Shown piece after piece: positions 8,769 through 16,715 of a DNA stretch of 64,000 nucleotides. Source of the stretch: Microbacterium aurugineum (lineage in GTDB: Bacteria > Actinomycetota > Actinomycetes > Actinomycetales > Microbacteriaceae); the NCBI RefSeq assembly GCF_023101205.1, contig NZ_CP078078.1, forward strand, positions 620,001-684,000. Direction: 5' to 3'. The translations under genes were made by a program, and so were the position numbers. Numbering within the stretch: the first letter of the stretch is position 1; each line of letters opens with the position of its first letter. The notes below the pieces were generated by a model. The model saw only the letters and a program-made list of their open reading frames with translations, did no database searches and was not told the origin of the DNA.

Positions 8769-9425
8769 TCAGCGGAAGTTGACGAGGCCGGCGTGCGCGG
8801 CCGTGACCAGGATCTGCACCCGGTCGCGCAGGTGCCACTTCGACATCATGCGTCCGAGGTGGGCCTTCACCGTCCCCTCGGAGACGATCAGTGCTTTGGC
8901 GATCTCGGCGTTCGACATGCCCTTCGCGAGGCATTGGAGCACCTCCGCCTCCCTCTCGGTGAGCGGCTCGAGGGCATCCACATCGGCGGTCGCGGGGGTG
9001 GAGTCGCGGACGTGCTTGATGAGCATCGACGCGATCCGCGGGGAGAGCGAGCTCGCTCCGCTGTGCACCTCGCGCACCCCGATGACGATCTCTTCGGCGC
9101 TGGAGTCTTTGAGGAGGTAGCCGGAGGCGCCGGCGCTCAGCATGGGGAGGACCGTGTCACTCCCGTCCAGCGTCGTCACGGCGAGCACTCGGACGTGCGG
9201 CCAGCGTTCGGCGATCACACCCGTGGCCTCGATGCCGTCCATCTCGGGCATCTGCACGTCCATCATCACGACGTCGGGCTGCTCGCGCTCGACGGTGGCG
9301 ATCGCCTCGAGCCCGTCCTCCGCCTGGGCGATGACGGTGATCTCGGGGTCACGGGAGACGAAGTGAGACAGCGCCGAGCGGACCAGCGGATCGTCGTCGA
9401 CGATCAGGACACGGATTTCCTGCAT
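8769..9425 (-). CDS. NarL/LuxR-type response regulator
   Basis: 218 aa. The receiver domain (residues 1-120) has the acidic pair D10-D11, the phosphoacceptor D56 in VVMMDVQMP and the conserved lysine in GYLLKDSS. The C-terminal LuxR helix-turn-helix is shown by LTEREAEVLQCLAKG and IAKALIVSEGTVKAHL. The gene is divergent from a histidine kinase with a HisKA_3 domain, so the two very probably form a two-component pair. A perfect inverted repeat in the shared intergenic region is the best candidate for its binding site. Confidence 0.92.
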   Translation of the reverse strand: MQEIRVLIVDDDPLVRSALSHFVSRDPEITVIAQAEDGLEAIATVEREQPDVVMMDVQMPEMDGIEATGVIAERWPHVRVLAVTTLDGSDTVLPMLSAGASGYLLKDSSAEEIVIGVREVHSGASSLSPRIASMLIKHVRDSTPATADVDALEPLTEREAEVLQCLAKGMSNAEIAKALIVSEGTVKAHLGRMMSKWHLRDRVQILVTAAHAGLVNFR

Positions 9426-9467
9426 AGAGGGAAGCCTAACGGCGTGAGCGGCTCGACGACCGCATGT

Positions 9468-9489
9468 AGACCTTTGGCTATAAAGGTCT
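9468..9489. promoter_or_regulatory. Perfect inverted repeat in the RR/kinase divergent region
   Basis: AGACCTTT, six bases, AAAGGTCT. It lies 43 nt upstream of the response regulator start and 87 nt upstream of the small ORF before the kinase. A dimeric LuxR-type regulator bound here could control both directions. A related sequence, TCTGGAC with an inverted partner, occurs downstream of the kinase gene. Confidence 0.5.
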
Positions 9490-9575
9490 GGACTTGAGGC
9501 AGATGTGCCCCGTGAAGATCACCGAGAAGATGAATACAGACATCGACGAACGACTACATGATGGAGGTGAACACG

Positions 9576-9623
9576 ATGACTTTCTGGCAGCAGGTGGGCA
9601 AGTTCTTTGGTCTCCACAACTAA
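9576..9623 (+). CDS. Predicted 15-aa peptide upstream of histidine kinase
   Basis: Reads MTFWQQVGKFFGLHN, then TAA. A near-consensus ribosome site GGAGGT (9563-9568) sits 7 nt before the ATG, stronger than that of the kinase 29 nt downstream. In-frame ATGs at 9558 and 9561 would give slightly longer forms. The peptide is short, aromatic and amphipathic with one lysine, and has no obvious signal peptide. Its position in front of a six-helix sensor kinase with a divergent regulator resembles peptide-pheromone or leader-peptide loci. A translation-coupling leader is the main alternative. I know of no family to assign it to. Confidence 0.5.
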   Translation: MTFWQQVGKFFGLHN

Positions 9624-9652
9624 GATAGTTGGCAAATAGGAGATAGTGAAGC

Positions 9653-10798
9653 ATGGCCTTCGACCAATCGACACGGGAAACTGCGGACACGCTCCGCCTG
9701 ACCCGAGGCGAGAAGCTCAGCGCAATCGAACGCATCGTCGTTCTGGTGATCCTCGGGATCACCGTCGCTGCAGATCTCATCGGCTTCTTCACCACACCGG
9801 GTGTGAACCCGGTCGCGCTTCTCCTGAGCATCGCGACCACGTCTGTGTTCGCGCTATACCTCTGGAAGCCGCTCATCGCGACATGCGCCCTCGGCGTTGT
9901 GTTCGCGCTTTCCTTCCTCCCCGGATCAGAACTCCAGGTCCTCACCGCGGCTGCAGTCGCGGCCAGCTTGGTCATGAGGCTGGGGTGGACTTCGCTGATC
10001 CTCTCGTATACCGGCGCGTTCTTGGTCGCCGCGGCAATCGTCCCGTTTGCCGCTGAGCCAGGCGTGACCGTCAATGTTGGTCTCTATCTCGTCTTCGCCA
10101 CGGTGGCCGGAGCCGTCGGGTTCGCCCTTCGGCTCGCGTTCGCCCGTGGCAGCCGCCTCGAGCGCGAACTCCAGGCGGCGGCCGAACAGGAGCGCCAAGC
10201 AGTACTCGCCGAGCGGCGCTGGATCGCCGGTGAGTTGCATGACAGCATCGCTCACCACCTCACGGTGGTGTCGTTGCACGTGCAGATGCTCGAAGACCCC
10301 CAGACAAGTACAGATTCGCAAGAGGCGATTCGCGTCGCCGCACGCAAGGCGATGACCGATCTCCGATTCGTGATCGAGCTCGCCGACGACGCGCCGCAAT
10401 CCTCGAGCGTGCAGACCGGTGACCTCGCTGCGGCGATCGACGAGGCCCAAGAAGAGTTCGAGGCTGCAGGTCACTCCGTGGACCGCGTGGGAGATCCTCG
10501 TGACGAGCGCATCCCTCGTGCGGTCGAGATCGTCCTCGCGCGCATCACGCGCGAGTCCGCCACGAACATCCTCAAGTACGCCGGCCCCGGCGAAGTGCAG
10601 ATGCACCTCGCGGTCGACGACGAGGTCGCGCATCTCATCCTCCGGAGTCCTCTCCCGACCACCCCGCGCCGGGAGCTCTCCTCGAGCCGTACGGGCCTCA
10701 CCCGCATGGCGGAGCGTGTGATGGGAGCGAGCGGACAGTTCAGTGCCGGCGAAGAGGAAGGATTCTGGGTCGTGTCGGCCCGCCTTCCGGTCGTCTGA
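9653..10798 (+). CDS. Six-helix sensor histidine kinase, HisKA_3 type
   Basis: 381 aa. About six transmembrane helices span residues 27-165 with almost no extracellular domain. A coiled-coil linker (residues 168-190) leads to the dimerisation/phosphorylation helix with H196 in GELHDSIAHH. The ATPase region keeps an N-box (RESATNILKYAG) and a TGLTRMAERV segment, but the usual DxGxG (G1) motif is not visible; its place is taken by LRSPLPTTPRRELSSSRTG. The nucleotide lid is therefore atypical and kinase activity may be altered. AGGAG precedes the ATG by 10 nt. Expected partner: the divergent NarL-type regulator. Confidence 0.9.
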   Translation: MAFDQSTRETADTLRLTRGEKLSAIERIVVLVILGITVAADLIGFFTTPGVNPVALLLSIATTSVFALYLWKPLIATCALGVVFALSFLPGSELQVLTAAAVAASLVMRLGWTSLILSYTGAFLVAAAIVPFAAEPGVTVNVGLYLVFATVAGAVGFALRLAFARGSRLERELQAAAEQERQAVLAERRWIAGELHDSIAHHLTVVSLHVQMLEDPQTSTDSQEAIRVAARKAMTDLRFVIELADDAPQSSSVQTGDLAAAIDEAQEEFEAAGHSVDRVGDPRDERIPRAVEIVLARITRESATNILKYAGPGEVQMHLAVDDEVAHLILRSPLPTTPRRELSSSRTGLTRMAERVMGASGQFSAGEEEGFWVVSARLPVV

Positions 10799-10840
10799 TG
10801 CTCTAGAGTGTGTGAGCACGCTTCGTCGATGACCGCAAAA

Positions 10841-10858
10841 TCTGGACAAAAGTCTAGA
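10841..10858. promoter_or_regulatory. Inverted repeat downstream of the kinase, related to the upstream site
   Basis: TCTGGAC, four bases, GTCTAGA (one mismatch), in an AT-rich patch. TCTGGAC also occurs next to the perfect inverted repeat before the kinase. It may be a second regulator site or a weak terminator. Confidence 0.3.
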
Positions 10859-10940
10859 TAAACCTCGACGTTCGGCCCTACGTTTCGGGTTGAGTCTCTC
10901 CGTATTCTGGAGGCTCCCCAGATAAAGCGTCCCCAGCGCT

Positions 10941-10996
10941 GCGATCGCGAGCGCGGTCTTTCTGGCTTCTGAAACACTTTGCGCGCTCGCGATCGC
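10941..10996. repeat. 15-bp perfect inverted repeat between convergent genes
   Basis: GCGATCGCGAGCGCG (10941-10955) and its exact complement (10982-10996) around a 26-nt loop. Each arm contains the self-complementary octamer GCGATCGC. It lies between the kinase and the GntR gene, which face each other, so a bidirectional terminator is the simple reading, but the loop is unusually long. The rest of the 243-nt gap has no convincing gene. Confidence 0.6.
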
Positions 10997-11041
10997 CATC
11001 TGCGTTAACGGGCGATTTTCCGGCCCCGTTCTGGCCCCGGG

Positions 11042-11785
11042 CTACGCGCCCACCGCTCGCATGTAGTGCCCATCGGTGGAGATTCCCGACGCGGCGACGG
11101 TGAAACGCACGACCTCGCTCAGGTAGCGGTCCTCCGACGCCTCGAAGATCCGTCCCTCCGCGTCGCGCGAGGTGCGGGTGAGGCGCAGGATCGGCGTGCC
11201 GCGCGGTACGCGCAGGAGTGCGGCATCCTGGTCATCCGCTGCGACCGCGTCGATCACGTGCTCCAGGGTGACGATGGGGTGTCCCACCGACGACAGATAC
11301 TCGGTGATCGAGACCTCATCCAGGTTCACCTCGAACAGGTGACGCCCCGCGACCTCGGTGTAGTTGAGGCGCTCGAGCATGGTCGGGCGTCCGTCGAGGA
11401 AGCGCAGCCGTACGACGCTCACGATGGTGTCGCTCTCGTCGACGCCGAGCGCCGCCCCCAGGGTACCGGCGCGCCGCAGGCTCAGCTCCTGGGTCTGGGC
11501 GCCGGGCGAGACCCCGAGTTCGCGCGCCCAACGTGTGAACGGCACCGACACGTCCACCGCCTGATTGGCCTTGCGCGCCACCACGCGCGCGGGGCGGCCG
11601 CGCGTCGTCTCGATCAGGCCCTCTGCGCGCAGAGCCGCCAACGCATTGCGGATCGGGCCGCGCGAGGTCTGCCACCTCTGCGCGAGCTCCGCCTCGGTCG
11701 GGACGTCGTCTCCTGGGCGCAACCCGCCGTCGGCGATCCGAGCGCGGAGGTCGTCAGCGATCTGGGTGTACACAGCTTCAGCCAC
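11042..11785 (-). CDS. GntR/HutC-family regulator of the phosphonate operon
   Basis: 247 aa. An N-terminal winged helix (residues 1-70, with AELAQRWQTSRGPIRNALAA) is followed by a UTRA effector domain (about 95-235, with ERLNYTEVAGRHLFEVNLDE). The GTG start has no ribosome site, but TAATGT lies 6-7 nt before it, so the mRNA may be leaderless. It is divergent from phnD. HutC-type regulators next to phosphonate transporters usually repress them until a phosphonate-derived ligand or low phosphate signals induction; that role is inferred from position. Confidence 0.85.
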   Translation of the reverse strand: MAEAVYTQIADDLRARIADGGLRPGDDVPTEAELAQRWQTSRGPIRNALAALRAEGLIETTRGRPARVVARKANQAVDVSVPFTRWARELGVSPGAQTQELSLRRAGTLGAALGVDESDTIVSVVRLRFLDGRPTMLERLNYTEVAGRHLFEVNLDEVSITEYLSSVGHPIVTLEHVIDAVAADDQDAALLRVPRGTPILRLTRTSRDAEGRIFEASEDRYLSEVVRFTVAASGISTDGHYMRAVGA

Positions 11786-11786
11786 A

Positions 11787-11892
11787 TAGGTACATTACTT
11801 CGTCATGCCCGCTCGCGCGATCGCGTTCCAGGAGCGTTCATCCAGGCGAATGGCCGGTAAACGAGTTCTGAACTCTTCCGAGTTAGGTACAT
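11787..11892. promoter_or_regulatory. GntR/phnD divergent control region
   Basis: TAGGTACAT occurs twice in the same orientation (11787-11795 and 11884-11892), once beside each gene. Just before the second copy is the palindrome GAGTTC-T-GAACTC (11863-11875) and another GAGTT. These are the best operator candidates for the divergent GntR protein. Confidence 0.45.
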
Positions 11893-11954
11893 ATCTCGGT
11901 GCGGCACCTGTCAGAGTCTTCCGTGGATCACCCCTCCCACTCTGAAAGGTCCTC

Positions 11955-12884
11955 ATGAAGCTTCGCGCTCTCCCCGCCCTCGCCGGTGTCGCGATCCTCG
12001 CGCTCGGTCTCGCCGCCTGTTCGGGCTCGGCTGAGGCGACCGGTGCCTCGGGCGCCGACGGGTCGTCCTCTGCGAGCGGATTCGCGGTCGACGAGAACAC
12101 GCTCGTCTTCGGCGTCGTGCCCGACTCGGTCGACACCGAGACCAACTACCAGCCGCTGATGGACTACATCGCCGACCTCACGGGCAAGTCCGTCGAGTAC
12201 CACGAGTCGACCGACTACGCCGCGCTCATCGAGGCGGCCGTGGCCGGCAAGGTCGATGTGGCGTCGTTCTCGGGCTTCACCTACGTCACCGCCACCAACA
12301 ACGGCGCCAAGCTCACTCCCATCTCCTCGATCGTGACCGAAGAAGGCCAGGAGCCGGGCTACTACTCGCAGGCGATCGTCCCCGCAGACAGTGACATCAC
12401 GAGCATCGACGGCTTCAAGGGCAAGAAGGTCTGCTTCGTCGACCCGTCCTCGACCTCGGGCTACCTGTTCCCGTCGTACAACCTGCTCGAGGCCGGCATC
12501 GACCCGAAGACCGACATCACCCCGGTCTTCGCCGGCAAGCACGACGTCAGCGTCACCAAGGTCGGCGAGGGCGTCGAGTGCGAGGCGGGCTTCGCCGAGG
12601 ACTCCGAAGTCGAGAAGTCGGACAAGGTGAAGGTCATCGACGAGACCATGGTGCCCGGTGCACCACTCGTCTACTCGTCCACGCTCCCCGACGACGTCTC
12701 GAAGAAGCTCATCGACGGACTCTCCGAGATCACGATCGACGACATCATCGCCGCAGGCATCGACAGCGCCGACACCGACTCCTTCCGCAGTGTGTTCTAC
12801 GCCACGAAGCCGGTCGACGACGCGTACTACGACCTGATCCGCGACATCTGCAAGGAGACCGAAGCGGAGCAGTGCAAGGCCTGA
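11955..12884 (+). CDS. phnD: Phosphonate ABC transporter substrate-binding lipoprotein
   Basis: 309 aa of the PhnD family of periplasmic-type binding proteins. The N terminus is a lipoprotein signal peptide with lipobox LAAC, the lipidated cysteine being C22, so the protein is tethered outside the membrane. Family segments include VFGVVPDSVDTETNYQPL and KVCFVDPSSTSGYLFPSYN. It should deliver phosphonates to the PhnC/PhnE transporter encoded next. GAAAGG precedes the ATG. A strong hairpin follows it, before phnC, which could raise binding-protein yield relative to the membrane parts. Confidence 0.9.
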   Translation: MKLRALPALAGVAILALGLAACSGSAEATGASGADGSSSASGFAVDENTLVFGVVPDSVDTETNYQPLMDYIADLTGKSVEYHESTDYAALIEAAVAGKVDVASFSGFTYVTATNNGAKLTPISSIVTEEGQEPGYYSQAIVPADSDITSIDGFKGKKVCFVDPSSTSGYLFPSYNLLEAGIDPKTDITPVFAGKHDVSVTKVGEGVECEAGFAEDSEVEKSDKVKVIDETMVPGAPLVYSSTLPDDVSKKLIDGLSEITIDDIIAAGIDSADTDSFRSVFYATKPVDDAYYDLIRDICKETEAEQCKA

Positions 12885-12913
12885 GCCCGGCCTGACCACC
12901 TCGCCTCATCGGC

Positions 12914-12954
12914 GCCCTCCGTCCCGTCCGCCTCGCACGGACGAGACGGAGGGC
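12914..12954 (+). terminator. Long hairpin between phnD and phnC
   Basis: Two stacked perfect stems: GCCCTCCGTC with GACGGAGGGC, and inside them CGTCCG with CGGACG, around a 7-nt loop. It has no T tract and the operon continues, so it probably acts as a partial terminator or protects the 3' end of phnD mRNA. Confidence 0.65.
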
Positions 12955-12991
12955 ACCACCGCACGACTCACCACACCACAGGAGCCACGAC

Positions 12992-13822
12992 ATGACCGCC
13001 TCGGCATCCGACGCCCTCATCCGCCTCGATGGCGTGACGAAGACCTTCGGGACGACCACTGCATTGAAGGACGCCTCCCTGGAGGTGTCCCGCGGCGAGA
13101 TCGTCGTGCTTCTCGGGCTCTCCGGCTCGGGCAAGTCGACCCTGCTGCGCCACCTCGACGGCCTCGAGATCCCCACCTCGGGCTCGGTCGAGGTGTTGGG
13201 AGCCGAGGTTCCCTCGCTCAAGGGCCGGGCGCTGCGCGACCTCCGCAGCCGCGTGGGCTTCATCTTCCAGCAGTTCGAGCTCGTGCCCTCGCTCACGGTG
13301 CTCGAGAACGTCCTCACCGGTTCGCTCTCCGACCTGCGCGGACCGCGCCTCGGGCTCTGGGGGTACTCGCGAGCCGCGAAGGTCACCGCGCTCGAGCACC
13401 TCGATCGGGTCGGGCTGCTCGACCGCGCCTACCAGCGCAGCGACACCCTCTCGGGGGGACAGCAGCAGCGCGTGGCCATCGCCCGTGCCCTCATGCAGAA
13501 GCCCGACATCCTGCTCGCCGACGAACCGGTCGCCTCGCTCGACCCGGAGTCGAGTGAACAGGTGATGGCACTGATCCGCGAGATCGCCGCCGACGAGGGA
13601 CTCACCGTCGTGTGCAGCCTGCACCAGGTCGACCTCGCGATCAGCTGGGCCGACCGCATCGTCGGACTCCGCCACGGCGAGGTCGTGCTCGACACCCCGA
13701 CCGGTGACCTCACCAAGGCCGAGGTCATGGAGATCTATGGCCGCGTCGCCACCACGACCGCCGAGATCCGTGCCGTCCAGGAAGAACTCGTCGAGGCGGC
13801 GGCGCAGGTGGCCGCATCATGA
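12992..13822 (+). CDS. phnC: Phosphonate ABC transporter ATP-binding protein
   Basis: 276 aa. The Walker A motif GLSGSGKST is at residues 42-50, the ABC signature LSGGQQQR near 153, and the Walker B ILLADEP shortly after, followed by the H-loop in CSLHQVD. Length and order match PhnC. The stop overlaps the start of phnE (ATGA), so the two are translationally coupled. It energises phosphonate uptake with PhnD and PhnE. Confidence 0.92.
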   Translation: MTASASDALIRLDGVTKTFGTTTALKDASLEVSRGEIVVLLGLSGSGKSTLLRHLDGLEIPTSGSVEVLGAEVPSLKGRALRDLRSRVGFIFQQFELVPSLTVLENVLTGSLSDLRGPRLGLWGYSRAAKVTALEHLDRVGLLDRAYQRSDTLSGGQQQRVAIARALMQKPDILLADEPVASLDPESSEQVMALIREIAADEGLTVVCSLHQVDLAISWADRIVGLRHGEVVLDTPTGDLTKAEVMEIYGRVATTTAEIRAVQEELVEAAAQVAAS

Positions 13823-15573
13823 CGGCTCTCGATGCGTCGACGGACTCCTCGACGCGGGGCGGCGGCGCGGCTCCTCGGCAGGCGGGACAGGTGAGGGAGC
13901 GCGCCCCGAAGCGGGTGATCTCCCCGGAACGCATCGCCGCATCCCTCACCCTTGTCGCGCTCCTGGTCCTCGGTATCCTCGCCGTCCGTGACGTCGACAT
14001 CTCGATCCCCGCCATGGTGCAGAGCTGGGGCAACGCCGAGAACTTCATGGCCCGCATCGGCGGACTCACGTTCCCCGCGCCCGGGGATCTCGTCTGGCTG
14101 ATCGCACTCACCGTCGGTCTCGTGCTCGTCGGAACCCTGCTGGCCGCGGTTCTCTCGGTGCCGATCGCCTACCTCGCCGCGTCCAACACGACTCCGGGCA
14201 ACGGCTGGCGTGCCGCCGCTCGATTCATCGGCGTGCTCACCCGTGCGCTCCCCGATGTGGTCCTCGCGATGGCGTTCGTGCTGATGTTCTCGCTCGGCAC
14301 CCTTCCCGGCATCCTCGCCATCGGCATCCACTCGATCGGCATGATCTCGAAGATGTTCGCCGATGCGATCGAGCAGATCGACGAGGGTCCCCGTCTCGCG
14401 ATCCGTGCCGCGGGCGGTTCGAAGATGCAGGAGTTCTCGGCGGGGATCCTCCCGCAGGTGCTGCCCAGCTGGGTGGCAACTGTGCTGCATCGCAACGACA
14501 TCAACCTGCGAAGCAGCGTCGTGCTCGGCTACGTCGGGGTGGCCGGTCTGGGCCTGGAGATGTCGTACGCCTTCAAGTCGCTGAACTACGGCAAGGGCCT
14601 CGGCATCGCGCTGGTCATCTTCCTCCTGTGCATCGCGATGGAGGTCATCTCGAGCATGGTTCGCGGCGCGATGCTGGGCGAGCAGAAGCACACCCGCTCG
14701 TGGATCGACCGGATCCTCCACCCGCGCCTCGGAGCGAACACCGCAGCCGCGCCGGTCGGTCGCCCTGCTTGGGCCACGAGCCCCGAGACCGCCGTGCGTC
14801 GCCCCTGGACCTCCCGACGCGTGCGCCACACCGTCGCCGGCGTCGTGGCGGTGCTCGTCGTCATCGGCAGCATCGTGGTCAGCCAGATCAACTGGATGGA
14901 CCTCATCACCTTCTGGGCCAAGCTGCCCGAGGTCGCCGCGCTGTTCTGGCCGCCCTCCTTCGGGAACTACGACGCGAGCGCCATGTTCGAGGCGATGCGG
15001 GAGACGGTCGCGATCGCGCTCGCCGCCACGGTGCTCACCCTCCTCCCTTCGCTCGTGCTCGGCTCGCTCGCCGCCCGCAACGTCGCGCCGAACTCCGGAG
15101 CACGGGGGACGGCACGACTCCTGCTCGTCGGCATCCGCGGCATCCCGGAGCTGATCCTGGCGATCGTGCTCGTCGTGATCACGGGACTCGGCGCGCAGGC
15201 CGGCGTCATCGCCCTCGCGATCGGCGGGATCGGGCTCCTCGGCAAGCTCATCGCCGACTCGTTCGAAGAGGTGGATCGCGGCCCCGAGCGCGCGCTCCGG
15301 GCCGTCGGGGCGACGCGTCTGCAGACCTACGCCTCGGCCACGGTGCCGCAGGGGACCCAGGCGCTGATCGGTCACAGCTTCTACATGCTCGACACGAACA
15401 TCCGTGCGGCGACCATCCTCGGGATCGTCGGTGGCGGTGGGGTCGGCTACTACCTGCTCAACGCGAGCCAGGGTTCGCGCTACGAGACCGTGACGGCGAT
15501 CGTGCTGATGATCCTCGCCACCGTGCTCGTCGTCGAAGGCCTCGCCATGTGGATGCGGAAGGTGTTCCGATGA
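13819..15573 (+). CDS. phnE: Phosphonate ABC permease, two PhnE domains fused
   Basis: 584 aa, twice the usual PhnE length of about 270. Two homologous permease halves are joined by a linker near residues 285-340. Each half has its own cytoplasmic coupling segment of the EAA type (IEQIDEGPRLAIRAAGGSK in the first, FEEVDRGPERALRAVGATR in the second). One polypeptide can therefore form the whole membrane channel. It overlaps both neighbours by ATGA. This is an in-frame gene fusion rather than a sequencing artefact, as both halves are intact. Confidence 0.9.
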   Translation: MTALDASTDSSTRGGGAAPRQAGQVRERAPKRVISPERIAASLTLVALLVLGILAVRDVDISIPAMVQSWGNAENFMARIGGLTFPAPGDLVWLIALTVGLVLVGTLLAAVLSVPIAYLAASNTTPGNGWRAAARFIGVLTRALPDVVLAMAFVLMFSLGTLPGILAIGIHSIGMISKMFADAIEQIDEGPRLAIRAAGGSKMQEFSAGILPQVLPSWVATVLHRNDINLRSSVVLGYVGVAGLGLEMSYAFKSLNYGKGLGIALVIFLLCIAMEVISSMVRGAMLGEQKHTRSWIDRILHPRLGANTAAAPVGRPAWATSPETAVRRPWTSRRVRHTVAGVVAVLVVIGSIVVSQINWMDLITFWAKLPEVAALFWPPSFGNYDASAMFEAMRETVAIALAATVLTLLPSLVLGSLAARNVAPNSGARGTARLLLVGIRGIPELILAIVLVVITGLGAQAGVIALAIGGIGLLGKLIADSFEEVDRGPERALRAVGATRLQTYASATVPQGTQALIGHSFYMLDTNIRAATILGIVGGGGVGYYLLNASQGSRYETVTAIVLMILATVLVVEGLAMWMRKVFR

Positions 15574-16715
15574 ACCCGGATCGCTCCGCGGACTCTGCGG
15601 ACGTCGTGGTGGTCGGGGCCGGGATCGTCGGTCTCGGCGCGGCCTACGCGGCGGTCCGTCGCGGGCTGCGGGTGATCGTGGTCGACCGCACCGATGCACC
15701 GGTCGGCGCCACGATCCGCAACTTCGGGCACCTCTGCATCGGAGCGCAGGGCGGCGAGGCCCGGCGGTATGCCGACACCTCGCGCGAGCTGTGGCTGCGT
15801 CTCTCCCAGGACGCGGGCTTCTGGCTGCGCGAGTCGGGAACGCTGGTCGCCGCCCGCCACGACGACGAGATCGCGGTGCTCGAGGCGGCCGCTCACGACG
15901 GCGGGATCCGGATGCTCGAGGCCGACGATCTCCTGCAACTCGCACCGCTGCGCGCCCAGGGCCTGGTCGGCGGCGCACACATCGAGAGCGACCTGCAGAC
16001 CGATCCGCGCACGGCGGCGTCTGCGATCGTCCGCCACCTCGCAGCCCTCGGCGTGGACTTCCGCTTCCGCACCGGCGTGACCGGAGTCGGGCGCGGCCGG
16101 GTCGACACCACCCGCGGACCCCTCACCTGCGGCAGCGTGGTCGTCGCCGTGAACCACGACATCGACCAGCTGCTGCCCGAAGTGGCCGAACGACACGGGA
16201 TCGTCCGCTGCGCCCTCGACATGGTGCGAGCGGCCGTGTCGTTCCGGCATCCGCTCGCGGCGCCCTTGCTCACCGGATGGTCGCTCGTGCGGTACGGGCG
16301 CTTCTCCGACGGACCGGAGGCCGCCGTGCTGCGCGAACGTCTCCACGCCGAACGGCCTGATCTCGCCGCGCTCGACCTGAACCAGATGTACACACAGCTC
16401 CCCGACGGCACGCTCATCATCGGGGACTCGCACGCGACCGCCGCGGCTCCCTCGCCGTTCCAGCCCGAGGCCGCCTTCACCGCGTTCCTCACCGAGGCGG
16501 AAGCGCTGTTCGATGCGCCGGCGCCGCGGGTGATCGAACGCTGGCAGGGCGTGTACGCCAAGGGGAGGCAGGAGTTCCTGATCGATCGGGGCGACGACGG
16601 TGTGCTCGTGCTCGCCGCCACGACCGGGATCGGGATGACCACGGGCCTGGGTCTCGCGGAACACAATCTCACCGCCGCCTTCGGATGGGCGGCAGCAAGG
16701 GAAGGAACAACATGA
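15570..16715 (+). CDS. FAD-dependent oxidoreductase linked to phosphonate catabolism
   Basis: 381 aa of the DAO fold, matching the clade described as TIGR03364. The dinucleotide site VVVVGAGIVGLGAAYAA is near residue 12, and RNFGHLCIGAQGGEA and TTGIGMTTGLGLAEHN line the FAD pocket. It starts in an ATGA overlap with phnE and ends in one with the HAD gene. Related enzymes oxidatively deaminate amines, so the likely substrate is an aminoalkylphosphonate such as a hydroxylated or N-methylated 2-aminoethylphosphonate, giving a phosphonoaldehyde. The exact substrate is inferred. Confidence 0.85.
   Translation: MNPDRSADSADVVVVGAGIVGLGAAYAAVRRGLRVIVVDRTDAPVGATIRNFGHLCIGAQGGEARRYADTSRELWLRLSQDAGFWLRESGTLVAARHDDEIAVLEAAAHDGGIRMLEADDLLQLAPLRAQGLVGGAHIESDLQTDPRTAASAIVRHLAALGVDFRFRTGVTGVGRGRVDTTRGPLTCGSVVVAVNHDIDQLLPEVAERHGIVRCALDMVRAAVSFRHPLAAPLLTGWSLVRYGRFSDGPEAAVLRERLHAERPDLAALDLNQMYTQLPDGTLIIGDSHATAAAPSPFQPEAAFTAFLTEAEALFDAPAPRVIERWQGVYAKGRQEFLIDRGDDGVLVLAATTGIGMTTGLGLAEHNLTAAFGWAAAREGTT

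Noticed and set aside
9503-9628. Alternative 41-codon ORF overlapping the 15-aa peptide in another frame
   Set aside because: It has weaker initiation signals than the 15-codon ORF with GGAGGT at 7 nt; kept only as an alternative if ribosome profiling disagrees.
10926-10999. Leftward ORF starting MAIASAQSVSEARKTA across the 15-bp inverted repeat
   Set aside because: It has no ribosome site and runs antisense into the kinase gene; the hairpin explains the local sequence better.
13735-15978. Long open frames opposite and beside phnC/phnE
   Set aside because: They overlap well-supported transporter genes and give low-complexity Arg/Asp-rich translations.
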